Shown here piece by piece: positions 1-7,274 of a DNA stretch of 18,681 bases (the first letter of the stretch is position 1; the number at the start of each line of letters is the position of its first letter). The DNA comes from CAZIUL01 sp964542475 (GTDB lineage Bacteria > Planctomycetota > B15-G4 > CAYZWU01). A program made the position numbers and the translations under genes. The DNA lies in NCBI GenBank assembly GCA_964542475.1, contig CAZIUL010000078.1, positions 1 through 18,681 of the forward strand, read 5' to 3'. The notes under the pieces were generated by a model, which had not been told where the DNA came from, did no database searches, and saw only the letters and a list, made by a program, of their open reading frames with translations.

Positions 1-9
1 GGCAGTCTC

Positions 10-92
10 TTGCCGCCTCTTTTCTTCCGGCGTCGACAAAGCGACGCCCTCCATTACGGCGCCGACGGAGCGGCGCCCTCCATTGCCGCCTC
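10..92. repeat. 10-bp direct repeat bracketing element A
   Basis: TTGCCGCCTC occurs at 10-19 and again at 83-92, on either side of the double-hairpin element. The arrangement resembles a target-site duplication left by insertion of a small non-autonomous element of about 63 bp. It could also be a chance repeat in GC-rich sequence; two 10-mers this close are suggestive but not decisive. Confidence 0.5.
29..86. repeat. Tandem double-hairpin palindromic element A
   Basis: Two 29-nt units (29-57 and 58-86) match at 24 of 29 positions. Each forms a perfect 7-bp stem with a 6-nt loop: GGCGTCG (29-35) with CGACGCC (42-48), and GGCGCCG (58-64) with CGGCGCC (71-77). The stems differ by one base on each side, T33:A44 against C62:G73, a compensatory change that keeps pairing. 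Two of the other differences are in the loop and one in the linker. On the minus strand the element overlaps the end of the GT4 gene, supplies its last residues and stop, and could slow or end transcription. Confidence 0.8.
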
Positions 93-1115
93 CCCGTAAA
101 TCCCGGTCAGAAGCTCGATGCCGTGATCCAGCGAGTACGCGTCTTCAACGGTTTTGCGCCCCGCCTTTCCCATGCTCTCCCTCAGCTCTTTGGATTCGAT
201 GAGACGGGCCAGCGCATCTTTCCATTCTTCCGGGGAGTCCGCTAGAAAACCGTTCTTCCCGTGCTCTATGATGTCCGCGTTCACGCCGGCCGAAGATGCC
301 ACGACCGGCACGCCCGCAGCCATGTACTGGAGCATCTTGAGTCCGCATTTCCCCCTGGCCCACTCGGTGTCGGGAAGCGGCATGATTCCGATGTCGAACC
401 CCGCGATCAGGCCGGGCTCTTTCTCTTTGGACCACTGCACGAAGTCAACATCGGTCTTTTCGATCTTCGGCCTTGACGAGGACACGACCCTCAAGCGCGC
501 GCCCTCCGGCATGACATCCCCGATCTCCTGCAGATATGGAAAGTTGTATTTCAGCCCCACCCATCCGACCACAGGGCCGCCCCTCGAAAGTGAGTACTCC
601 CTTTTCAGCGTGTACTTTGTCAGGTCCACAACCGTGGGCACCACCGACACGCCGGAGCTCTGCCGCCTTGCGAACGTCTCGAGGAACCGGTTGCCCACGA
701 TGACCCGCTCTGCAATGCGGGTGAGCGCCTTCATCTTGTTTTTGTGGAACGGGGTCAGGTATATGGCATCGTCGAACTCGAGCACGAACCGTTTTCCGAA
801 AAGGCAAAGAAGCCGCTCGGCCCAGGGCGGCATGTACGGGAAGAGCTGGTGCTCGATCACCACCTTGTCGTAACGACCCGCACAAAAAAGCCGCGCGCCG
901 CGCAAGAGGAACCTCCACGCGGAGTAAACAGCCTTGGCAGGAATGCGGATCGGAGCGGGCTGTTCGATCAGCGTGAAATAAAAACGCTTGAACAGCGGCG
1001 ACACATCGACCCTGATGCCCGCTTTTTCGAGGCCCGGCACAAGCTGGTAGATCCTGTACCTGCTGGACGGCCCGGTACTGTCGGTCTTGGAAAAGTAGAG
1101 GATCCTCCTCTTCAC
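54..1115 (-). CDS. Glycosyltransferase family 4 (GT-B fold), last gene of a three-GT cassette
   Basis: Cytoplasmic sugar transferase of the GT-B, GT4 type, 353 residues, probably acting on a surface glycan; donor and acceptor cannot be read from the sequence. The N-terminal half has the SSRYRI and EFDDAIY segments common in this subfamily. The C-terminal half has GWVG, IMPLPDTEWARGKCGLK and YMAAGVPVVAS, the nucleotide-sugar binding part. The frame stays open upstream to 1199, but the GTG at 1115 is the likely start: it shares a 4-nt GTGA overlap with the stop of the preceding GT gene, has an AAAGGGG Shine-Dalgarno-like stretch about 9 nt upstream, and begins the usual beta strand (VKRRILYFSKTD). 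The last residues (MEGAAPSAP) are encoded by a palindromic repeat, so the C-terminus is probably acquired and not functional. Family assignment is firm; substrate unknown. Confidence 0.9.
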   Translation of the reverse strand: MKRRILYFSKTDSTGPSSRYRIYQLVPGLEKAGIRVDVSPLFKRFYFTLIEQPAPIRIPAKAVYSAWRFLLRGARLFCAGRYDKVVIEHQLFPYMPPWAERLLCLFGKRFVLEFDDAIYLTPFHKNKMKALTRIAERVIVGNRFLETFARRQSSGVSVVPTVVDLTKYTLKREYSLSRGGPVVGWVGLKYNFPYLQEIGDVMPEGARLRVVSSSRPKIEKTDVDFVQWSKEKEPGLIAGFDIGIMPLPDTEWARGKCGLKMLQYMAAGVPVVASSAGVNADIIEHGKNGFLADSPEEWKDALARLIESKELRESMGKAGRKTVEDAYSLDHGIELLTGIYGEAAMEGAAPSAP

Positions 1116-2371
1116 GTTTGCGCCCCTTTCGTGCCTGTTCCATGCGTGTCCAGAACCTTGCGATACACGGCGAGTGTTTTTTTTGCGGCTATATCCCACC
1201 CGTGGCCGCGCATAGCGATCTCCCTTGCTTTTTTCCCGAGACTGTCCAGCTTTCCCGTGTCCGCAAGAAGTTTCTTCAGCTTGTCAGCCATTGATGCGGG
1301 GCCGGGCTCCTCGAAAATCAGCGCAGGGTCAAGAGGCTTTATGAGCTCTGGCGTGGCTCCGACGTTCGAGCCCGCGACAGGCACGCCGCACGCCATCGCC
1401 TCCAGCGTTACCATTCCGAACCCCTCCAAAGAGCGCGTGGGCAGCACAAAGAGGTCTGATGCGCGGTACCAGTCCGGAAGCTCCTTTTCCGGGATGCGGC
1501 CCGTGAACCGGATCAGCTCCGCGGCGGGTGACGCCCCTGCGCGGTCCTCAAGGCTCGTGCACAGCGGCCCCTCGCCCCCGATAACAAGGCTGAAGCGTAC
1601 GTTTTGCTCGGCCAGCATTCCGGCGGCATCGATGAGATCCTCGATCCCCATCCTTTCGACGAGCCTTCTCACGCAAAGGAGAACGGGCTGCCCGGCAGGA
1701 AGGCCGATCCGTTTCTTGAGAGCTTGCCTGTCCGCATCCGCTGCCGGGCAAAAGCGTTCGAGATCCACGCCCGCCGGGATGACGGATGTTTTGCGGGCCG
1801 CGTTTTCGGAAAGGTTTTCGACCTGCGACAGGCTGAAGCGGGAAAGCACGACCACCGCTGCGGCGCGCTTGAGCACAAGAGCGTCGGCCTTTGCAAGCAA
1901 GCGCGAAACCAGCGCTGCTCCGGGACGCAGCCCGGTACTGCTTTCCGATGCCGGCCTGCCCTCAAGGTGCTTGGTTTCGAACTCCTTGTGGTACGGCGCG
2001 TAAAAGGAGGCGACCGTTTTCTCCTTTGCGATGGACAGCGGGAAATGTGCTGCGAATGCGGAGAGAAGCTGGTGCGTGTGCACGATGTCAAAGCGCTCTT
2101 CCCTCATGCAGCATTTGAGCGCTTTTTTCGCCCCGCGGAAAACCGAATAGTAGAACCCGAAGCGGCTCGAAAATGTTGCGGGGTACCTTTTAATCCGGAA
2201 CCCGGCGAGCAGCTCCTCTTCTTTTGTGTCAGGGGCCCTGTGGGTAAGCACTTTCACATCATGGCCCAGCGCGCTCAAGCCCCTCGCCAGCTCGAACACC
2301 ACCCTTTCGCCGCCGCCGAACTTGTCCGGGTGGAAGAAGGTGGTGAGCATCAGGATTTTCAGCGGCCTCAT
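1112..2371 (-). CDS. Glycosyltransferase family 4 (GT-B fold)
   Basis: A 419-residue cytoplasmic retaining GT4-type glycosyltransferase. Visible motifs are the N-terminal glycine-rich loop FGGGERVVFELARGL (acceptor/donor cleft), HTHQLLSAFAAH near residue 97, the AGVDLERF segment opening the C-terminal Rossmann domain, RRLVERMGIEDLI with the Arg that usually contacts the diphosphate, and the EX7E motif EGFGMVTLE with Glu316 and Glu324, followed by AMACGVPV. Length is normal for the family. The ATG at 2371 overlaps the TGA of the upstream GT2 gene by 4 nt, and its own TGA overlaps the next GT gene's GTG by 4 nt, so all three should be translationally coupled. Sugar specificity cannot be stated. 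Confidence 0.93.
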   Translation of the reverse strand: MRPLKILMLTTFFHPDKFGGGERVVFELARGLSALGHDVKVLTHRAPDTKEEELLAGFRIKRYPATFSSRFGFYYSVFRGAKKALKCCMREERFDIVHTHQLLSAFAAHFPLSIAKEKTVASFYAPYHKEFETKHLEGRPASESSTGLRPGAALVSRLLAKADALVLKRAAAVVVLSRFSLSQVENLSENAARKTSVIPAGVDLERFCPAADADRQALKKRIGLPAGQPVLLCVRRLVERMGIEDLIDAAGMLAEQNVRFSLVIGGEGPLCTSLEDRAGASPAAELIRFTGRIPEKELPDWYRASDLFVLPTRSLEGFGMVTLEAMACGVPVAGSNVGATPELIKPLDPALIFEEPGPASMADKLKKLLADTGKLDSLGKKAREIAMRGHGWDIAAKKTLAVYRKVLDTHGTGTKGAQT

Positions 2372-3432
2372 ACCGATGGTTCCTCGTCCTGCTCCGAAGG
2401 GAAGAGCTCCCCGTATTTCATGACCTTTCTCAGGCGGTCGCCCTCTTTCAGGAGGCGGATCAGCTCGAACCCCGGCTTCCGGCCGGGCAGTGAGCCCCGT
2501 TTTCTGAACGCTTTGAACGCGAGCTTCAGCCCGGAAATGTCGCCCTTGACAGCCGAGCCCAGTCTTCCGCCGCCCGCGTACAGCACTGCTATCTTGATGC
2601 GGTTCATGAGGATCCCCGGCAAAAGCGGTGCAAGGCGCCGGAGAGGCAGAAGCTTGACAGCGGTTGGGAGCGCGCCGCGGCAGTAGTTGAACACATTTAT
2701 TGCGGACCAGTGCCCCATTATCGCGGTCGACGCGTGGAGCATGACCGCGTCAGGCACGTACACGCACCTGAAGCCGCAGCGGTACGCCCTGAACGAAAAC
2801 TCGATGTCCTCCCAGCACAAAAAATAATCCTCGTCAAAAGCTCCGGCCGCTTCGATGACCTCTCTTTTGATCATCATGCCGCCGCCGCATGCGGCAGGAA
2901 CGAACCTTTGCTTGTGAAAACCCGGAAGGGACGACCGTCCCGAGCCGATGGAGATCTGGCCGAAAGCCGATGTAACGGCAACACCCATGCAGTCGATGCA
3001 TTCGGGGTTGTGCGCGTTCATCATTCTGGCTGCCGCGATCCCTGCCTCAGGGGTGGCGGCGAGCGCTTTGGCCAGGTTGGCAAGACAGTGGGGAAGGGTC
3101 TGCGCGTCCGGGTTCACGAGCGCGATGAACGGCGCGTCGCGCGCCTCCTTCAGGCCCCGGTTGACCGCGCCGCTGAACCCGAGGTTGGCGTTGTTTTCGA
3201 TCACGCTCACCCCGGGATGGTTGTCCCTGATGAACTCAACCGACCCGTCGTCCGAGCCGTTGTCGGACACGATTATTTTTGCTTTTACCTCTTCCTGGCT
3301 CTCCACGGACTCGATGCACGCACCGAGGTACTGAAGGGACCTGTAGGCCGGGATAATCACAGCTACTTCGGGGTCAGCCAAGCCAGGGCCCGGCGTTGTG
3401 CCCGCGACTTCTGTTTCGTTAGGAGTGTTCAC
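2368..3432 (-). CDS. Glycosyltransferase family 2 (GT-A fold), rhamnosyltransferase-like
   Basis: A 354-residue inverting GT2-type transferase. Motifs in order: VIIPAYRSLQYL (nucleotide-binding strand), SDNGSDDGS, NANLGFSGAVNRGL, the LVNPDAQ acidic motif near residue 107 that stands in for DXD, and CWEDIEFSFRAYRCGF near residue 208 holding the predicted catalytic base. This pattern is typical of the rhamnosyltransferase-like branch. The C-terminal part is helical and basic. The start chosen is GTG at 3432; the nearest purine-rich sequence (AAAGGA) lies about 13 nt upstream, a little far, so initiation could be weak or further inside the protein. It heads the three-GT cassette and lies 87 nt after the upstream giant gene, with a palindromic repeat between them. 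Confidence 0.9.
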   Translation of the reverse strand: MNTPNETEVAGTTPGPGLADPEVAVIIPAYRSLQYLGACIESVESQEEVKAKIIVSDNGSDDGSVEFIRDNHPGVSVIENNANLGFSGAVNRGLKEARDAPFIALVNPDAQTLPHCLANLAKALAATPEAGIAAARMMNAHNPECIDCMGVAVTSAFGQISIGSGRSSLPGFHKQRFVPAACGGGMMIKREVIEAAGAFDEDYFLCWEDIEFSFRAYRCGFRCVYVPDAVMLHASTAIMGHWSAINVFNYCRGALPTAVKLLPLRRLAPLLPGILMNRIKIAVLYAGGGRLGSAVKGDISGLKLAFKAFRKRGSLPGRKPGFELIRLLKEGDRLRKVMKYGELFPSEQDEEPSV

Positions 3433-3459
3433 CTGTGGTCAAAGGTCCTTTCATCGTGC

Positions 3460-3513
3460 AGGGGCAACCCCCTGTGGTTGCCCTTCGGAGGGCGGACACA
3501 CGGGCCCGCCCCT
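3460..3513. repeat. Double-hairpin palindromic element B between genes
   Basis: The 87-nt gap between paralogue B and the GT2 gene contains two adjacent stem-loops. Hairpin 1 pairs GGGCAACC (3462-3469) with GGTTGCCC (3476-3483) across a 6-nt loop. Hairpin 2 pairs GGGCGGAC (3490-3497) with GCCCGCCC (3504-3511), 7 of 8 positions, again with a 6-nt loop. The outer ends AGGGGC (3460-3465) and GCCCCT (3508-3513) are also complementary. I recognise the general sequence style as a dispersed intergenic repeat seen in many environmental bacterial genomes, from memory only. There is no T-run, so it is not a classical terminator; it may partly uncouple the GT cassette from the giant genes. Confidence 0.75.
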
Positions 3514-3519
3514 TCCCCG

Positions 3520-6500
3520 CTACAGCCCTTCCTCAACGCTTCCGTCTTCGTCGGCTTCGGTCTTCTCAAGGATTATCGGTTCCGCCTCCCGTTCGTCAAT
3601 CGACAGAAGCAGTTCAGCGAGACGCGGGTAGTCCGCGGGCTCCACATCCGCGGGCATGAAATCAGCGGTGCGCTCGATCCTCAACCCTTTTTCCGTCTTT
3701 TTGATTATGATGGAGTAGTTGAGAAAAAAGCGGCGCTTGACCATGCTGTCCGGAATCTCGATCGGTTCGTACTCGCCGCCCAGGTCTATATCGATGATGA
3801 AGCGGCGCGTTGAGTATCCGCGGTGGATCATTGTGAACTTTCGCTCCGCCCCGCGGATGAAGTTCTGTGTCAGCTTGAGAGGCACGGGCAGCAGCTTGCA
3901 TCCGAGCTTTTCGCCGATCTTGTGGATGAAGTCGGTCTTTTCGAGCTCGAATCCGAAGGTCGGATCGTGCTCTTCGTCATCGATCCCCAGGATCTTCAGC
4001 TTCTTGACAGCCGCGCCGGGAAAGATGTACCGGAGGATATTGTCGAAAACTCGTCTTCTCGTGCTCGAATCCAACCTCTGCAGGTTTTCCTTGAACTGTA
4101 TGCGGCTGTATCCCGGGAGCGTGAACTTTCCTGTTATGGCCGCATCGAGGAAATCCACCTTGATTTTGAGCTCGATGACCTCCTCCTGCCAGCTCGATGG
4201 ATTGCCGCCGGGAAGGATTTCGATTCGTTCGGGCACCCCGGTCACCTTCATTGCAGGAGCGTCGAACAGAACATGGGGTATCTCGCCGAACGGAGTAAGG
4301 CGCGAGCTGAACGAAAGGAACACCGGATCCTTGCCTTCGAGCGGAATCCGCACGAGCTCTTTCGGCAGGAGATTTTCAGAGACATCAGACCAGTTCATCG
4401 GCGCTGGAAGGAGCCCGGGCTTGTACCCGCACCTCAGGTAATCGTGGTCCACGCCCGCCGCGTCGGCAAGCGCCATGAAAAGCGCTGCCCGGCTCCCTCG
4501 GCGTTCCAGCAGAACCGACGAGGCGAGGCTCGATCCCGAGCCCTCCTTGACGTGCTCGTTGACGAACGCGTAGATCCTTTTCGCCTTGTCGATGTCGTCA
4601 TCTGCGCCGTCGCAGAGATCCTCAGCCTTGTTGCGCAGCTCGGGCGTGAGCTTGAGTGCGGGGAGGAGGCTGTCAGCCATCAGTTGTGCTGCCCGGGTCC
4701 AGTTACCGGCCCTGTAGAAATCAACGTTCGGAAAGACCTCCTCGTCCGGAGGCATCCTGTTTTCCGGTTCCGCGACAGGCACATCCCTGGCCGTAAAAAC
4801 ATGGATCGTTTCGTTTTCACTTTCGAAGATCTCCTCCTCGAACCCGTGGGGGAGCTTTTTCTCCATCTTCAGATCCAACCCTTTGGGCATTGCTATCACA
4901 TACCTGCTGAACAGGAACGGGGTGGAACAGTTCATATCCTGGAAATAGAACCGTCCTGTTCTCATGGGACCGTTCCATGAGCCTTTCTGAAGCAGTGTGA
5001 AGCGCATCACGAGCACACTACCTATGTCGAGACCGGGTATGCTGAATGTGCCGCGCTCTCCCGCGTCCACGGGCTCGAGCACATCGCCGTTCGGGCGGAT
5101 CACTTTAAGCGTTTCGATCCTGCCCGGGACGGTGATGCGGCCGTACTCCTCCACAGCCGCCTTGTCCAGTATCTTTGTGACCTGGAAGATCTCGGATTTT
5201 TGCGACCCGTCCGCATAGACCCTGGTGATCATGTGATCCAGGGAGCAGAGAGCGGATGCGCGGGGGAACTCTTCTTTCCCCGGCAGGTTGCGCGTGTAGT
5301 CGCTTTCGTTGACCGAGAACTCCTGAAAAACCGGATCGGCGGCAACCCTCCAGAGCTCCAGGATTTCGCGGATATGGTGCATTCCCGGGTTTATCGAAAG
5401 CGCTTTCTTGAACCAGTTGGCCGCCTTTTCGATGTCGTCGCCTGCCAGCGCCAGGTCGCCCAGCTTTCTTGTGTAGCGGGGGTTGCGCCGGTTGTTTTCG
5501 TAAAGCTCCGTGAATATCTCGGCCGCCTTGACCGGGTCTCCAAGGGCGTGGTGAAGGCCTGCGAGCCGTTCCCGGTTCAGCGGAGTGTTCGACAGGGACA
5601 GGATACGCTCGTAAAGCCCGAACGCCTCCGCGGCCTCGCCCCTGTCCCACAGGCGTCCGGCAAGGCGCTCCAGCAAACCAACACTGCTCTTGTCCAGCTC
5701 ATGTGCCTTCTTGTACAGGCCGTGGGCCAGGTCGTTCCTGTCGATGTCCCGAAAGTGTCCGGCGAGTAGAAGGACGGGCTCGGGATCCGTGCGGGCGAGC
5801 ATCATTGCCTGCCTCGTTGCATCGATGAACTCTTTTGTCCAGCCGAGCTCATCGAAGATAGCGGCGAGGTTCAACCAGGCCTTGTAGTACTCGGGGTTGC
5901 TCTTCAACAGTGTCCTGATGGTGCGGACGGCCTTTTCGGAGCGGTCGTTCCTGTGGTCGTTGAGTGCCAGCGCGAGACCGGCCGGAAGGAAGCCCGGGTC
6001 GATTTCCATTGCCTTCTTGAAGAGTTCGCCGGCTCGGTTCGTTTTGTGATTGCGCGGCAGATATCCGGCCGATGTGTAGAGAGCGCCTAGAGAGAAGTTG
6101 ACATGCGCGTTTTCAGGGGCGAGTTCGAGGGCGCGCTCACCCATGGCCACGGCCTCCGGATCGAGCCCCCTGAGTGCGAGTGTTTCGGCGAGCGCCACGG
6201 CTGCGAACGGTTTGTCCGCATGCAGGCTGATGTGGCTTTTCAGGAACGAAAGGGCATCGATGAGCCCCTGGTCGAACTCCTCTGTTTCCCCGGATGCGCC
6301 GGTGCCAAGCGGCATCAGGACATTTTCTTCGATCTCTCTTAGTCCGTCCACCGGGTACCCGGTGCGGTCCGTGATACGGAGTCTGAAATTCGACGTACCA
6401 GAGCTCAGCTTGATGAGAACACGGTTCCAGCCCTGCGCGGCATTCAGGGGGATCTTGATGCCGCGCGGCAGGTAAGCCTTTCTCCTGTCCATATCGTTTA

Positions 6501-7209
6501 CGAGCTTTCCGTTGTACCAGACCTTGAACGATGCCCCGGAGTTGAAAGCTAGCAGGATCGGGCTTTTTTGCGGACAGTTGAACTGGTAGAGCGCGTACAG
6601 GCACATCCCTGCGGGGTAGAACCGGGTGGACAGTTCAATCGATGCCCTTCCGGGAGTTCTTTTGACGAGCTTCCATTCAGCATCTCCCGCGTAACCCGCT
6701 GCGTTGTCCAGGTTTTCCAGTTTTATTTCCGGAGGGAAGGCGATGTCGTGGAGCGAGTAGGCTTCGAAGCCGAACGGCCCTATGGCGAGCACCTTTTGCG
6801 CAAAAGGCGCAAACGCGTCGAGCGCGGCCGCCTTGTCGTAATCGCCTGTTCTCAAAAGAGTCTTTCGATGTTCCTGTCGGGCCCGGCAGGCCAGGAAACC
6901 GTTGGCGGCCTCCCTGCGCGATCCCTCTTCTGAAAGGGTGGCGAAAAAACCGTCGAGCGCCTTCGGGTCGATGCATGCCGGCAGGATGCCTGTCAAATGG
7001 TTGTATATGATTGCAGCGGCAGGCGACCGCCTGTTGGCGCGGAATAGAACGACCAGCTCATCAAGGTACCTGTCGTATTCGGCCTGCGCTTCGAAATGCG
7101 ACGAATAGACCTTTTCCAGTATGGTGTCCAGGTCATCCCCGGCAAGCGCGCCCGGCGCGGCTGCGCACAGAAAAAAAAGGGCCGCTGCCAGGTTGTGTTT
7201 TATCCTCAT
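3520..7209 (-). CDS. Giant secreted TPR / DUF3857 / degenerate transglutaminase-like protein (paralogue B)
   Basis: A predicted 1,229-residue exported protein. Start at ATG 7209: a GGGAGG Shine-Dalgarno lies about 6 nt upstream, and the protein then opens with a signal peptide (MRIKHNLAAALFFLCAAAPGALAG). The frame stays open upstream to 7332, but that part runs into the preceding gene. Layout: helical segment (~25-130), beta-sandwich starting at AIGPFGFEAY (~137-293), TPR helices (~330-630, for example AGELFKKAMEIDPGF and AANWFKKALSINPG), DUF3857-like beta domain (~640-800), transglutaminase-like domain (~860-985) and a C-terminal beta region. The transglutaminase part has lost its active site. 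Where the neighbouring paralogue has GDCKDKS this protein reads ERRGSRA (Arg904 over the Cys, Ser906 nearby); FLDGTAQ became FLSFSSR, and the His of NHAIT is gone. It is therefore probably a scaffold or regulatory pseudoenzyme. Likely co-transcribed with the paralogue 65 nt upstream. Confidence 0.88.
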   Translation of the reverse strand: MRIKHNLAAALFFLCAAAPGALAGDDLDTILEKVYSSHFEAQAEYDRYLDELVVLFRANRRSPAAAIIYNHLTGILPACIDPKALDGFFATLSEEGSRREAANGFLACRARQEHRKTLLRTGDYDKAAALDAFAPFAQKVLAIGPFGFEAYSLHDIAFPPEIKLENLDNAAGYAGDAEWKLVKRTPGRASIELSTRFYPAGMCLYALYQFNCPQKSPILLAFNSGASFKVWYNGKLVNDMDRRKAYLPRGIKIPLNAAQGWNRVLIKLSSGTSNFRLRITDRTGYPVDGLREIEENVLMPLGTGASGETEEFDQGLIDALSFLKSHISLHADKPFAAVALAETLALRGLDPEAVAMGERALELAPENAHVNFSLGALYTSAGYLPRNHKTNRAGELFKKAMEIDPGFLPAGLALALNDHRNDRSEKAVRTIRTLLKSNPEYYKAWLNLAAIFDELGWTKEFIDATRQAMMLARTDPEPVLLLAGHFRDIDRNDLAHGLYKKAHELDKSSVGLLERLAGRLWDRGEAAEAFGLYERILSLSNTPLNRERLAGLHHALGDPVKAAEIFTELYENNRRNPRYTRKLGDLALAGDDIEKAANWFKKALSINPGMHHIREILELWRVAADPVFQEFSVNESDYTRNLPGKEEFPRASALCSLDHMITRVYADGSQKSEIFQVTKILDKAAVEEYGRITVPGRIETLKVIRPNGDVLEPVDAGERGTFSIPGLDIGSVLVMRFTLLQKGSWNGPMRTGRFYFQDMNCSTPFLFSRYVIAMPKGLDLKMEKKLPHGFEEEIFESENETIHVFTARDVPVAEPENRMPPDEEVFPNVDFYRAGNWTRAAQLMADSLLPALKLTPELRNKAEDLCDGADDDIDKAKRIYAFVNEHVKEGSGSSLASSVLLERRGSRAALFMALADAAGVDHDYLRCGYKPGLLPAPMNWSDVSENLLPKELVRIPLEGKDPVFLSFSSRLTPFGEIPHVLFDAPAMKVTGVPERIEILPGGNPSSWQEEVIELKIKVDFLDAAITGKFTLPGYSRIQFKENLQRLDSSTRRRVFDNILRYIFPGAAVKKLKILGIDDEEHDPTFGFELEKTDFIHKIGEKLGCKLLPVPLKLTQNFIRGAERKFTMIHRGYSTRRFIIDIDLGGEYEPIEIPDSMVKRRFFLNYSIIIKKTEKGLRIERTADFMPADVEPADYPRLAELLLSIDEREAEPIILEKTEADEDGSVEEGL

Positions 7210-7274
7210 CCGAACCCTCCCAGATTCAATCGATCCGTACCTCTCGGCTGTTGTTTTGTCTTTTGTCCGTTTAA

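Noticed and set aside
744..2003. A 419-codon plus-strand open frame opposite the glycosyltransferases
   Set aside because: It lies fully antisense to two recognisable GT4 genes; its translation has no family motifs and reflects the open antisense frame common in GC-rich genes.
3433..3454. Small leader peptide MKGPLTTGEHS overlapping the GT2 start
   Set aside because: The 11-codon frame (ATG at 3454) has no clear ribosome binding site and arises by chance at this length.
3823..4980. Long plus-strand open frame of 385 codons within paralogue B
   Set aside because: Antisense shadow of the DUF3857/transglutaminase-like region, with no signal, motif or ribosome binding site.
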